A stretch of 64,000 nt of DNA from positions 124,001 to 188,000 of the forward strand of contig CAWHKS010000013.1 in assembly GCA_963829955.1 (NCBI GenBank), written 5' to 3'. Below the pieces are notes generated by a model. That model was not told the DNA's origin. It saw nothing but the letters and a program-made list of their open reading frames with translations, and searched no databases. This stretch comes from DASTFY01 sp963829955. Its GTDB lineage: Bacteria; Actinomycetota; Acidimicrobiia; Acidimicrobiales; Ilumatobacteraceae. A program made the position numbers and the translations under genes. Of this stretch, positions 24,323-33,752 are shown in pieces (within the stretch, counting starts at the first letter, position 1; each line of letters begins with the position of its first letter).

Positions 24323-26109
24323 GTGGGTTGGCCGGCGGCCCAGGCGGCGGCCAGCGCGGCGTAGCGGCCACCGGGCAAGGCGATCAGCTCGTCGTGGGTG
24401 CCCAGCTCGACCAGGCCGCCGTGGTCGATGACGGCGATGCGGTCCGCCCGCTGCACGGTCGAGAGGCGGTGGGCTACGACGATGGTCGTCCGCCCCTCCA
24501 TCAGCCGCTCCATTGCGGCCTCGACCGCGGCCTCGGTGCCGGGGTCGAGGTTGGACGTCGCCTCGTCGAGCACGAGCACGGCGGGATCGACCAGCGCGGC
24601 CCGGCCCAGCGACACGAGTTGGCGCTCACCGGCCGACAGCCGTGATCCCCGCTCCCGCACCTCGGTGTCGACGCCTTCAGGAAACGCGGCGAAGCGATCC
24701 AGGGAGCCGATGGCGGCGAGGGCAGCATCGATCTCCTCGTCCGTCGCTTCCGGCCGGGCGAGCCGCAGGTTGGCGCGGATGGACCCTGCGAAGAGGAACC
24801 CCTCCTGTGGCACGACGACGATGCGCTCCCGGAGCGATGCCACGGTGGCGCGGCGCAGGTCGACGCCGCCGAAGCGCACCATGCCCTCCGTGGGGTCGTA
24901 GAGGCGGGCGATGAGCTTGGCCAGTGTCGACTTGCCGGCGCCTGTGGGACCGACGAGGGCCAGGCGCTCACCGGGAGCGATCGTCAGGCTGACGTCGCGC
25001 AGCGCGGGCCGGGCGCTGCTGGCGTAGCCGAACGAGACGCCATCGACCTCGATCGCGCCGGTTGCGGGCAGATCGACGGCGCCCGGCTGATCCCCGATCT
25101 CCGGCTCGGTGTCGAGCAGGTCGTACAGCTTCTGGAGCGCGGCCCCCGACGACTGCACGCTGTTGAAGAGCTGCGACAGCATCGCCACCGGTTCGAACAC
25201 GCTGGAGAGGAGCAGCACGAAGGCGGCGACGGTCCCGACCGACACGGTCCCCTGGTGCACGAGCCAGCCCCCGACCCCGACGACGGCGCCGGCGGCGGCG
25301 ACGCCCGCCCACTCGACCAACCCGAAGTACCACACGGACACCCGCACCGAGCTCATGTGGGCGTCGTAGAGGGCCCGGTTCGTGTTCTCGAAGCGACGGA
25401 TCTGCTCGTCCTCCCGGGCGTACGCCTGGATGACCCGCACACCGGTGATCGACTCCTGCAGCGCGGACAGGTTCTGGCCCACGCGGTCCCGCACGTGCAG
25501 GTAGGCCCTGTTCGACTGGCGTTGGAACCGGATCGACGCGGCGATGATGATCGGCAGCACGACGAGGCAGATGAGCGTGAGCTGCACGGACATCACGAAC
25601 AGCAGCACGAGGGTGAGGCACAGCAGCAGCGACGCGGACACGAACTGCAGGAGCCCGAACTGCACGAGCTCGCTCATCGAGTCGATGTCCGAGGTGAGCC
25701 GCGAGACGAGGACGCCCGCCTTCTCGCGGTCGTAGAACGACATCGACTGTCGCAGAAGGTGGGCGAACGTGCGGACCCGCAGGTCGCGCAGGAAGCCCTC
25801 GCCGGCGCGGTTGATCGTGAGCTGCTGCGCCCGGCCGAGGAAGTAGGCAACGACGATCACCACTACGTAAGCGACGACGGCCACGTTGACGGCCCGGACG
25901 TTCATCGGCGGCGTCAGGCCGTGATCGATGGCGTACCGCACCAGTGTCGGCCCGGCCAGCGTGCACACGGTGGAGCCGGCGATGAGCGCAATCGAAACCA
26001 GCACGTCGCGGCGGACGGGCCGCGCGAGGGCGAGGGACCGGCGGAGGACCTTCTTGGCCGCGGCGCGGTCGAGCTGATCCTCGGGGGCGACGGCGGCGGT
26101 GCTCCACAT
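24307..26109 (-). CDS. ABC exporter half-transporter, consensus Walker B, altered signature motif
   Basis: 600 aa with an N-terminal six-helix exporter domain (type IV fold, about 25-330) and a C-terminal nucleotide-binding domain. Walker A is GPTGAGKST, Walker B with catalytic Glu is VLVLDEATSNLD, and the H-loop is IVVAHRLST. The signature is LSAGERQ instead of LSGGQ. With the 610-aa partner encoded three bases upstream it should form a heterodimeric exporter for lipids, peptides or drugs. The C-terminus ends close to a minisatellite. Substrate unknown. Confidence 0.92.
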   Translation of the reverse strand: MWSTAAVAPEDQLDRAAAKKVLRRSLALARPVRRDVLVSIALIAGSTVCTLAGPTLVRYAIDHGLTPPMNVRAVNVAVVAYVVVIVVAYFLGRAQQLTINRAGEGFLRDLRVRTFAHLLRQSMSFYDREKAGVLVSRLTSDIDSMSELVQFGLLQFVSASLLLCLTLVLLFVMSVQLTLICLVVLPIIIAASIRFQRQSNRAYLHVRDRVGQNLSALQESITGVRVIQAYAREDEQIRRFENTNRALYDAHMSSVRVSVWYFGLVEWAGVAAAGAVVGVGGWLVHQGTVSVGTVAAFVLLLSSVFEPVAMLSQLFNSVQSSGAALQKLYDLLDTEPEIGDQPGAVDLPATGAIEVDGVSFGYASSARPALRDVSLTIAPGERLALVGPTGAGKSTLAKLIARLYDPTEGMVRFGGVDLRRATVASLRERIVVVPQEGFLFAGSIRANLRLARPEATDEEIDAALAAIGSLDRFAAFPEGVDTEVRERGSRLSAGERQLVSLGRAALVDPAVLVLDEATSNLDPGTEAAVEAAMERLMEGRTTIVVAHRLSTVQRADRIAVIDHGGLVELGTHDELIALPGGRYAALAAAWAAGQPTAATR

Positions 26110-26112
26110 CGG

Positions 26113-27945
26113 TCACGCCACCTCGGCGACCGTGGCATCAAGAGGGGCATCGAGGGGGACATCTCCGTCGGCATCGTCGGCGGTCTCGAGCTGCTCGGCG
26201 TCACGGACGGCCCACGCCGCCAGCACTTCTCCGTAGCGGTCGCTCGCCGCCAGCAGCTCCTCATGGGTGCCCGACGCTGCCACCCGCCCGCCGTCGAGCA
26301 GGACGACGCGACCGGCCAGGGAGATGGTGGCCGGCCGGTGGGCGATGACGATCGTGGTCCGGTCGTCCATCACCGTGGCCAGCGCGCCCCGGATCTCGTG
26401 CTCTTTCGACGGGTCGACAGCCGAGGTGGCGTCGTCGAGCACCAGGACCCGAGGGTCGGCGAGGATGGCGCGGGCGATGGCGATGCGCTGCCGCTGGCCG
26501 CCCGAGAGCGAGAACCCCCGCTCGCCCAGCAACGTGCCGTAGCCCTCCGGAAGCTCGTCGATGAACTCGGCCGCCCCCGCCAGCGCCGCCGCCCGTTCGA
26601 TGAGACTCGCGGGGGCGTCCGGATCCGCGAAGGCGATGTTGGCCGCCACCGTGTCGTGGAAGAGGAACGTGTCCTCGAAGACGATGCCGACGTTCCGGCG
26701 CAGGTCGTGGAGCCGGAGCCGGCGCACGTCGATCCCGTCGAGCTCGATGGTCCCACCGTCGATGTCGTAGAAGCGCGCCAGCAGGCGGGCCACGGTCGAC
26801 TTGCCTCCACCCGTCGCGCCGACCAGCGCGATGGACGCGCCCGGCTCGATGCTCAGGTCGAAGTCGTCGAGAACGGGGCGGGACGGGTCGTACCCGAAGC
26901 GGACGTGGTCGAAGCGGACGCTGCCGGTGGTACGGCCCGGGGCGCGCGCAGGCAGCGCGAGCGCGTGCGGCGGATCGGCGACGATCGGCTCGGTGGCCAG
27001 CACCTCCTGCACCCGCTCCAGCGCGGCGGCCGCCCGCTGGCCCCACGAGACCGTCATGCCGATCATGCGCAGCGGCCACACGAGCATGGCCACGTAGGCG
27101 TTGAACGCCACCAGTGCCCCGATGGTCAGCGTGCCGTTGACCACCATGTGCCCGCCGACGCCCAGCACGAGAATGAGGCCGATGGATGGCGCCAGGTCCA
27201 TCGCCGGCAGGAACCGCCGCCGGACGCCGGCCGCCTCGAGCGATGCCGAGCGCACGTCCTCGGCGCGCGCGCCGAAGCGGGACGCCTGCACCGGCTCGGC
27301 GCCGAAGCCCTTGACGACCCGCACGCCCGAGACGGTCTCCTCGACCACGGTCGCCAGGTCCGCAGACCGGGTCTGAACCGCCATGACGGCCGGGTGGATG
27401 CGATGGGAGAACCGCTTGGCGAGGATGTTCACCAGCGGCAGTGGCACCAGGGCGCACAGCGCCAGCAGCGGGTTGACCACCAGAAGGATCACCGCCACCC
27501 CTGCCGCCAGGGCCAGGTTCGAGATGGTCAGCGGGATCATGACGACGAACATCTGCACCTGCTGCAGGTCGTTGCTGGCCCGACTCATCAACTGGCCGGC
27601 CTGGGTCTGGTCGTGGAACCCGATGTGCAGCGCCTGCAGGTGGGCGAAGAGGCGCTCCCGGAGCCAAGTCTCCGTCCACCGGGCCTCCCGGAAGGCCACG
27701 TACCGCCGCGCCGCACTCAGGATGCCGGCCACCAGGCCGAGGGCGACGATGGCCAGCGCCCACACGAGAAGCGAGTCGTCACCGTCGACCGCGCCGTTGA
27801 TGGCGCCACCGACCAGGAGGGGGACCATGACCTTCGTCACGCTCCACAGCAGCCCGATGGCGCTGCCGAGCGCGACGCCCTTGCGCTGCGCGGCCAGGGT
27901 GCTGCGGAGCAGTCGCCATCCCTCCCGACGGCCGGTCGTCGTCAA
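26113..27945 (-). CDS. ABC exporter half-transporter, degenerate Walker B (Asp for catalytic Glu)
   Basis: 610 aa. Six transmembrane helices (about 20-330) precede the nucleotide-binding domain with Walker A GATGGGKST, canonical signature LSGGQRQRIAIARA and Walker B VLVLDDATSAVD, in which the catalytic Glu is Asp. The start is the unusual TTG at 27945, supported by GGGAGG six bases upstream and no in-frame ATG nearby. It is the first gene of the pair; three bases separate it from the partner. The C-terminal tail is acidic and repetitive (DVPLDAPLDATVAEVA). Confidence 0.92.
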   Translation of the reverse strand: MTTTGRREGWRLLRSTLAAQRKGVALGSAIGLLWSVTKVMVPLLVGGAINGAVDGDDSLLVWALAIVALGLVAGILSAARRYVAFREARWTETWLRERLFAHLQALHIGFHDQTQAGQLMSRASNDLQQVQMFVVMIPLTISNLALAAGVAVILLVVNPLLALCALVPLPLVNILAKRFSHRIHPAVMAVQTRSADLATVVEETVSGVRVVKGFGAEPVQASRFGARAEDVRSASLEAAGVRRRFLPAMDLAPSIGLILVLGVGGHMVVNGTLTIGALVAFNAYVAMLVWPLRMIGMTVSWGQRAAAALERVQEVLATEPIVADPPHALALPARAPGRTTGSVRFDHVRFGYDPSRPVLDDFDLSIEPGASIALVGATGGGKSTVARLLARFYDIDGGTIELDGIDVRRLRLHDLRRNVGIVFEDTFLFHDTVAANIAFADPDAPASLIERAAALAGAAEFIDELPEGYGTLLGERGFSLSGGQRQRIAIARAILADPRVLVLDDATSAVDPSKEHEIRGALATVMDDRTTIVIAHRPATISLAGRVVLLDGGRVAASGTHEELLAASDRYGEVLAAWAVRDAEQLETADDADGDVPLDAPLDATVAEVA

Positions 27946-28043
27946 TGGACCTCCCTCTCGCGCCCCGTTCGCGCGATGCAGGGCGAGGCTACCGGGGAGG
28001 GGCGGCGGCGAGCCGGGTGATCAGCCGCACCCACGACCCCTCC

Positions 28044-28049
28044 TAACGT
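28044..28049 (+). promoter_or_regulatory. -10 element TAACGT, leaderless promoter
   Basis: TAACGT followed by six bases and the ATG at 28056. The same hexamer precedes the kinase-LLM fusion at 11413. Confidence 0.5.
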
Positions 28050-28055
28050 GCGCGT

Positions 28056-28322
28056 ATGAGCATTCTCGGTTGGATCGTGATGGGCCTGCTGGCCGGCGCA
28101 GTGGCCAGGGTCATCGTGCCGTCGAGGGGCCAGGGCTGCCTCTACACCCTCGTCATCGGCGTCCTCGGCGCCCTGATCGGTGGTGCGCTGTCGGCCGCGG
28201 CCGGCGTGGGAGACGGGATCAGCGAATTCAACTTCGGCACGTTCGTCATCGCCTTCCTCGGCGCCTGCCTCCTGCTGCTGGTGCTCTACGCGCTCGGAGG
28301 GAGATCAGCCACCCGCCGCTAG
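28056..28322 (+). CDS. GlsB/YeaQ/YmgE-family stress-response membrane protein
   Basis: 88 aa with three hydrophobic helices (LGWIVMGLLAGAVARVIVP, LYTLVIGVLGALIGGAL, FVIAFLGACLLLLVLYALGG), the size and pattern of the transglycosylase-associated (GlsB) family. It is a small inner-membrane protein often induced by stress; its biochemical role is not established. It diverges from the ABC exporter genes. Confidence 0.85.
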   Translation: MSILGWIVMGLLAGAVARVIVPSRGQGCLYTLVIGVLGALIGGALSAAAGVGDGISEFNFGTFVIAFLGACLLLLVLYALGGRSATRR

Positions 28323-28362
28323 CGGGAACAACTCTGTAACACCCATCGTTGAAGGTGGTGTC

Positions 28363-28617
28363 ATGACTACGACGACCACCCTCCAACGCTCGGCGGAGGC
28401 GGGCGAACAGGCTCGCCGACGGGCCGCCGACGCCATCGAGCAGCTCGCACTCCTCCCGGCCGACGACGTGCCCGCGCAGGTCCGGCTCTCCCAGCGCACC
28501 CGGCGCGTCGGCCTGGCCGGCATCGCCATGGCCCGCGCCATCCTCGCCGACCAAGCAGCCCGCCGCCGTGAGGCCGAGGCCGACACCGACCAGCTCGCCC
28601 CCCCACGCGCTGCCTGA
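28363..28617 (+). CDS. Small Ala/Arg-rich hypothetical protein
   Basis: 84 aa (MTTTTTLQRSAEAGEQARRR...). It is predicted to be mainly helical and charged, with no signal or membrane segment. AAGGTGG lies about six bases before the ATG. There is no recognisable family. It lies between the GlsB-type gene and the large cyclase gene on the same strand. Coding is plausible but not proven. Confidence 0.5.
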   Translation: MTTTTTLQRSAEAGEQARRRAADAIEQLALLPADDVPAQVRLSQRTRRVGLAGIAMARAILADQAARRREAEADTDQLAPPRAA

Positions 28618-28664
28618 CCCAGTCTCCAGCTGATTCCCTCCGGGCCCGGCAGGAGGGCGCCAGG

Positions 28665-28670
28665 TAGGTT
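28665..28670 (+). promoter_or_regulatory. -10 element TAGGTT, leaderless promoter of the cyclase gene
   Basis: TAGGTT, then eight bases, then the GTG start at 28679. No Shine-Dalgarno sequence is between them. Confidence 0.5.
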
Positions 28671-28678
28671 CTCGTCAC

Positions 28679-31600
28679 GTGCCCCCTGGCTCTGCCGCCG
28701 CTGTGACGGAGAGCACGCGACCGACGCGCGGGTTCGGCCGCTACGTGCCCCGCCTCGCGGCCGAGTGGGACCTGGACGCCCCCGGGCGCCGGTGGCAGTC
28801 GCTCGACGCTTCGTTGTGCTTCGTCGACATCTCGGGCTTCACGAACCTGGCCGAGCGGCTGGCCCGCCGGGGCCGCATCGGTGCCGAGGAGCTCACCGAG
28901 GTCCTCAACCGGGTCTTCGCCACCATGCTGGCTCTGGCCTACGAGCGGACGGGCTCCCTCGTCAAGTTCGGTGGTGATGCCCTCCTGCTGCTGTTCCGGG
29001 GCGACGACCACGCCGGGCAGGCGGCCAGCGCCGCGGTCGAGATGCGTGCCGCGCTGCGGGAAGCAGCGACGATCCCCACGTCGGTAGGAACGGTCCCGTT
29101 GCGGATGTCCGTCGGCATCCACAGCGGCGACGTTCACCTCTTCCTCGTCGGCCGGTCGCACCGCGAGCTCGTCACCGCCGGTCCCGCAGCCACCACGACG
29201 ACGGTCATGGAGCATGCGGCCGGGCCGGGCGAGATCGTGGTGAGCGCGGCCACCCGCGCCCTGCTCGGTCCCGGCGCCGCCGACCGCCAGAGCGGACCGG
29301 GGTGGAGGTTGGGGTGGAGGCAGCCCCGGAGGACCGCGCCCGGGCCCGTCACCGCCCGCCCCGTCCCGGCCGAAGCCGTGGCCGAGTGCATCCCGGTGGG
29401 GCTGCGCGCTTACCTGGGCGACAGCGCATTGGAGCCCGAGCACAGGGCCGCCACCGTCGGCTTCGTGCGCTTCTCCGGCATCGACCAGATCGTGGAGGAG
29501 GAAGGGCCGGATGCGGCGGCGGCCGCGCTCCACCGCCTCGTCACCGTCGTCCAGTCGGCGGTGGACGAGGAGCTGGTCACCTTCCTCGCCACCGACATCG
29601 ACGACAACGGGGGCAAGCTCATCCTGGCCGCCGGCGTCCCGGCCACCCGGGAGGACGACGAGGGCCGGATGTTGCGGACCGTACGCCGCATCGCCGACGC
29701 CACCGGCATCCTCCCGGTCCGCATCGGCGTCAACCGTGGCCATGTGTTCAGCGGCGCCGTCGGCATGCGGTTCCGCTCGACCTTCACGGTGATGGGGGAC
29801 ACGGTCAACCTCGCCGCCCGCCTGATGGCTGCCGCGCCCGAGTGGGAGATCTACGCCACGCCGGCGGTCGTCGAGCGATCACGCACCACCTTCTCGACCA
29901 CCGCGCTCGCCCCGTTCCAGGTGAAGGGCAAGGCCGCGCCTGTGGCCGCGCTGGCCATCGGCGCCGAGACCGGGACCCGGACGGCCGACGGCGGTGACCT
30001 CCTGCCGTTCATCGGGCGTGACGAAGAGCACGCCATCCTCGTGGACCGCATCGAGGCCCTGGCCGGTGGTGAGGGGGGTGCGCTGGTCGTGGAGGGTGGC
30101 GCGGGCGTCGGGAAGTCCCGGCTCGTCGACGAGGCCTTCGCCTCCGCGCCACCGGTCGCCACCACGGTCGTCCGCGGTGAGCCGTACGGCGTGACCTTCC
30201 CGTACCGCGCCCTGCGCGACGCGGTGCGCCAGCTCCTCGGCGTGCAGCGGGCCGACCCCGCCATGATGGCCCGGGCGCTCCTCCGGCGCCTGCGGATCAT
30301 CGACCCCGACCAGCTGCCGCTGGCCCCCCTCGTCGGCGAGGTGGCGCACGTCTACATCCCGTCGACCATCGAGGTGGACGAGATCGAACCCCGGTTCCGC
30401 CACGAACGCACGGCCGACGCCGTCGTCCGTCTGCTGGCCGCACGGACGGTCGGGCCTCTGGCCATCGTGGTCGAGGACGCCCACTGGGTCGATGAGGCCT
30501 CGGCTCAGCTTCTCGGCCGGTTGGTGGCGGCCGCTGCCGATCCGGTCGAGCCCCAGCCCTGGCTGATCATCTCCGTCCGCCGGGCCGGCCCCGGCGGGTT
30601 CCGGCCGGACGGCACCGAGCTGCCGGTGGTCCCGCTCTCCCATGAGCGGACCGAGCAGCTCGTGTGGGCGGCCACGGACGCATCGCCGCTTCGACGGCAC
30701 GACGTCAGCGCGGTCGTGCGCCGCGCCAACGGAAACCCCCTCTTCGTCCACGAGATCCTCCGTCTGGTGGCCCAGACCGGGAGCACCGCCGCACTGCCCG
30801 ACTCCCTCGACAGCGTGGTCGGAGCCGAGATCGACGCCTTGGACCCGAGGCCGCGGCGGGTCCTGCGCTGCGCCTCGGTCCTCGGCCAGAGCTTCCGTGA
30901 CGAGACGTTGCGCCTTTTGCTGGAGGGCGACGGCATCGATCCGGGTGACGCGCTCACCGGCGACCTGGCGCGCTTCCTGGAGCCGGACGGCGAGGGCCGC
31001 TGGCGCTTCCGCCAGGCGCTCACCCGGGACGTCGCCTACGAAGGGCTGGCGTTCCGTCGCCGCCGCCAGCTCCACCGAACGGCCGGCGTCGTCACGGAGA
31101 AGCTGGCCGCGGGGCGGGTCGACCAGGTGGCCGATCTGCTCGCCTACCACTACGGCGTGGCCCAGGACAACGAGCTGGCCTGGCACTGGGCCGGTCTGGC
31201 CGCGCAGCGGGCACGCGGCTCCTACGCCAACGTCGAGGCTGCCACCCACTACGAGGCCGCGCTGGACGCCGCCCGCCGGCTGCCGGACGTGCCCGAGGAC
31301 GAGAAGGCGGCGATGTGGACCGGGTTGGGGGACGTGCGGGAGCAGCTCGGCATGTTCAACGCCGCGCTCGACGCCTACGGCCGGGCTGCCCAGCTCGTGC
31401 GGGAGGATCCGTTCGCCCGGGCCCGCCTGGCCCTCCGGCAGGGAAGGGCGCGCGAGCAGACCGGGCGGTACGCCGCGGCGCTCCGGGAGGTGCGAGCCGC
31501 GGCCCGGCGTCTGGGTCCGCTCGACACGGAGCTGGCCTGCCGGTGGCAGGCGCGGCTGACGGCCTTCGAAGCCATCGTCCGTCAGGGGCAGGAGCTGCCC

Positions 31601-32539
31601 GAAGCGGCGCTGGTCGTGGCCCGCAGGGCGGCGGAGCAGGCCAGCGCGGCGGGCGAGCGGTTCGCGCTGGCCCAGGCCTACGCCGTCACCGACTGGGCCC
31701 TCATCGTGCTCGGACGCGCTGAGGAAGCCGTGTTCATGGCGAAGGCTCTGGCCATCTACGAGGAGCTGGGCGACCTGCCCCGACAGGCCTCCGCACTGAA
31801 CAACCTGGGCGCCGCTGCGTACTTCGAGGGCCGGTGGGACGTCGCCGGTGACTTCTACGACCGCGCCCGCGAGGCGTCACGGCGCTCAGGCAACGAGGCC
31901 CTCGCCGCCATGGCCGCCATGAACCAGGGCGAGATCCTCGTCAACCAGGGTCGCCTCGACGAAGCCGAGTCCGTCCTGCTCGACGCCCGGCGGGTGCTGC
32001 GAGCCACAGGATCCGACGCCGCGCAGTTCACCGACCTGCAACTCGGGCGGGTGGCCATCGAGCGGGGGGACCTGGCTGAGGCCGAGCGGTTCCTCACGCA
32101 CGCGCAGCAGGACGCCGCCGCCGTCGCCAGGCACGGCTCGGCCCTGGAGGCGGCGATCCACCTCAGCCGTTGCCACCTCCTCCGGGACGACCCGGGCGCG
32201 GGGCTCGAGACGCTGCGGCGGGCGCAGCAGGCGGCCAAGGCGGACGCGGCCCTCTACGACGTCCAGGTGGCCGAGGTCGAGACGATGATCCTGGCCCGGC
32301 TCGAGCTCTTCGATCAGGCCCGGGCCGTCAACGCCGCAGGGGTCGCCGAGGCGCGCCGGCAGAACCTGGTCTACGAGCTGGCGCTCCTGCTGCTGGCCTC
32401 GGCCGATGTGGCCGAGCGCTCGGGGGACGGCGGCAGCTCAGGCCCGCTCGCTGAAGCGACTGCGCTTCTCGAGCGGCTGGGCTGCCGCGTCCCCGAGCGT
32501 TCGGGTCAGCGAGCCCAGCGAGGGTCGCCTGCCCCGTAG
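28679..32539 (+). CDS. Tandem class III cyclase-homology domains, AAA/STAND-type ATPase and TPR repeats
   Basis: 1286 aa. Cyclase-homology domain 1 (about 40-220) keeps both metal aspartates (D50 in FVDISGF, D100 in KFGGDALL) but not the VNLAAR motif. Domain 2 (about 255-430) has lost the first Asp (FVRFSG) but keeps MGDTVNLAAR with the transition-state Asn/Arg. A P-loop ATPase follows (GGAGVGKSR near 473-481, Walker B-like IVVEDAHWVDE), then a helical region and TPR-like repeats (about 830-1270). This is the layout of cytosolic cAMP-related multidomain regulators of actinobacteria. It probably makes cAMP under control of a bound ligand or partner. The 3' end overlaps the next gene by 34 bases. 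Confidence 0.87.
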   Translation: MPPGSAAAVTESTRPTRGFGRYVPRLAAEWDLDAPGRRWQSLDASLCFVDISGFTNLAERLARRGRIGAEELTEVLNRVFATMLALAYERTGSLVKFGGDALLLLFRGDDHAGQAASAAVEMRAALREAATIPTSVGTVPLRMSVGIHSGDVHLFLVGRSHRELVTAGPAATTTTVMEHAAGPGEIVVSAATRALLGPGAADRQSGPGWRLGWRQPRRTAPGPVTARPVPAEAVAECIPVGLRAYLGDSALEPEHRAATVGFVRFSGIDQIVEEEGPDAAAAALHRLVTVVQSAVDEELVTFLATDIDDNGGKLILAAGVPATREDDEGRMLRTVRRIADATGILPVRIGVNRGHVFSGAVGMRFRSTFTVMGDTVNLAARLMAAAPEWEIYATPAVVERSRTTFSTTALAPFQVKGKAAPVAALAIGAETGTRTADGGDLLPFIGRDEEHAILVDRIEALAGGEGGALVVEGGAGVGKSRLVDEAFASAPPVATTVVRGEPYGVTFPYRALRDAVRQLLGVQRADPAMMARALLRRLRIIDPDQLPLAPLVGEVAHVYIPSTIEVDEIEPRFRHERTADAVVRLLAARTVGPLAIVVEDAHWVDEASAQLLGRLVAAAADPVEPQPWLIISVRRAGPGGFRPDGTELPVVPLSHERTEQLVWAATDASPLRRHDVSAVVRRANGNPLFVHEILRLVAQTGSTAALPDSLDSVVGAEIDALDPRPRRVLRCASVLGQSFRDETLRLLLEGDGIDPGDALTGDLARFLEPDGEGRWRFRQALTRDVAYEGLAFRRRRQLHRTAGVVTEKLAAGRVDQVADLLAYHYGVAQDNELAWHWAGLAAQRARGSYANVEAATHYEAALDAARRLPDVPEDEKAAMWTGLGDVREQLGMFNAALDAYGRAAQLVREDPFARARLALRQGRAREQTGRYAAALREVRAAARRLGPLDTELACRWQARLTAFEAIVRQGQELPEAALVVARRAAEQASAAGERFALAQAYAVTDWALIVLGRAEEAVFMAKALAIYEELGDLPRQASALNNLGAAAYFEGRWDVAGDFYDRAREASRRSGNEALAAMAAMNQGEILVNQGRLDEAESVLLDARRVLRATGSDAAQFTDLQLGRVAIERGDLAEAERFLTHAQQDAAAVARHGSALEAAIHLSRCHLLRDDPGAGLETLRRAQQAAKADAALYDVQVAEVETMILARLELFDQARAVNAAGVAEARRQNLVYELALLLLASADVAERSGDGGSSGPLAEATALLERLGCRVPERSGQRAQRGSPAP

Positions 32540-33690
32540 TAGGTCTCGCTGACCTGGATGTTCCCCCCGCCGGCCAGCACCCATTGTTGCGAGGCGAGGC
32601 ACCACGTCTCGAACGGCTCCCTGTCGGGTGGGAGCTGCGGTGCCTCGGCAGTTCCGTCGCATCCGATGATCAGGATCTCACCGTCGCCGTAGTCGATGGT
32701 CGTGACCTCGATTGGCAGGTCCAAGGGCTCCGGCTCCCACGTGATGTCGAGCAGGAAGTTGGCGCCGTCCTGGCCGCTGGCGTCCTTCTGGAGTAGAACC
32801 GAGTCGTCGTCGCTGCGTAGCAGGTACGGGATGGGCTCGCAGTTTTCGTTCTGTCCGCGACTGAACGTGGCCTCCGGGGAGTCGCCGCCGCCAACGGACG
32901 GCTCGGTCTCTCCGCAGTCGATCGTCCCGGTGAAGTCGATGAGCTGGAACACCGAATCGCTCGTCCCCAACGAGGCTCCGAGACCGCCCGGGGCCGGGGC
33001 CGTGCCGTCCTCGCCGCCTTCCAGCGAGAAGCTGCCGTTGGGGGTCAACTCGTCGACGGTGAGGACGAGCTGGTCGAACGACGGCGGGTCGATCAGCCAC
33101 CGGAAGTTGTCACCGTCCCCGGAGTCCGGACCGGAGTCCGATCCTGGTCCGGTCTCCAAGGTGCCCGTCCAGACCCTCTTCCCGGCCAGCCGGGCCTCCG
33201 CACGGACGGTGACGTCGAACTTGCCCTCGATGTCGAGCTCGGCGAAGTCGATGAGCTTGTTCCGAAGGATCGCGTTGTCCGGCGAGCCTACGAGCGAGAG
33301 CGTGAGCTCCTGCCCGGCGTCCACGAGTCCGCACGGCGTCCCGGCGCCATCGTTCTTCGCCTTCACGCCCAGACCGTCCTCGACGAGCCCGACGGCCCCT
33401 GTCGTTGGTGTGGGCGTCAGCGTCACCAGCGACGGCGTCGGGTTCTGCGGCACCACGCAGTTCCTGGCCGTGATCGCCTGGGTGAAGACTTCGCCGCCCG
33501 CGTCGATCGGCCGCTGGTAGCGAAAGTAGTCAGCATCCTTGTTCAGGTGCAGGCGGAGGACGTCGTCACCCGGCATCGTCGTTGAACTGGTTCCGGATGC
33601 ACCGGTCCCTGGCAATACCGAGGCGGCCAGCGCCACGGCGCCCGCGGCGCCGGCCGCGAGGAAGCGCTTGTTCCTGGTGCGTAGGGTCAT
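32506..33690 (-). CDS. Secreted hypothetical protein
   Basis: 394 aa from the ATG at 33690, where a Sec signal begins (MTLRTRNKRFLAAGAAGAVALAASVLPG); GGAAGGAA lies about ten bases upstream. The mature part is acidic, Gly/Asp-rich and beta-strand-like, with a GPGSDSGPDSGDGDN linker and several cysteines that may pair (NCVV, TPCGL, IDCG, NENCEP, IGCDG, TWCLAS). No enzyme motif was found. The C-terminal 11 codons overlap the end of the convergent cyclase gene. Confidence 0.75.
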   Translation of the reverse strand: MTLRTRNKRFLAAGAAGAVALAASVLPGTGASGTSSTTMPGDDVLRLHLNKDADYFRYQRPIDAGGEVFTQAITARNCVVPQNPTPSLVTLTPTPTTGAVGLVEDGLGVKAKNDGAGTPCGLVDAGQELTLSLVGSPDNAILRNKLIDFAELDIEGKFDVTVRAEARLAGKRVWTGTLETGPGSDSGPDSGDGDNFRWLIDPPSFDQLVLTVDELTPNGSFSLEGGEDGTAPAPGGLGASLGTSDSVFQLIDFTGTIDCGETEPSVGGGDSPEATFSRGQNENCEPIPYLLRSDDDSVLLQKDASGQDGANFLLDITWEPEPLDLPIEVTTIDYGDGEILIIGCDGTAEAPQLPPDREPFETWCLASQQWVLAGGGNIQVSETYYGAGDPRWAR

Positions 33691-33752
33691 GAGGGGGTTC
33701 CTTCCCGGCCGGCTCCCGCGCCGGCGCCAAGGGGCCCCAGAGTAGACAGTCA

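Noticed and set aside
24018..24371. Pro/Asp-rich N-terminal extension of the AbiEi/DUF559 gene
   Set aside because: It is the translation of the minisatellite and of repeat copy B and overlaps the ABC gene's end; family similarity begins exactly at the ATG at 24017.
25255..28020. Open frame of about 920 codons on the plus strand across the ABC transporter genes
   Set aside because: It is antisense to two well-supported ABC subunits; the composition (His/Arg/Asp/Gly-rich, no motifs) is the usual artefact of GC-rich third positions.
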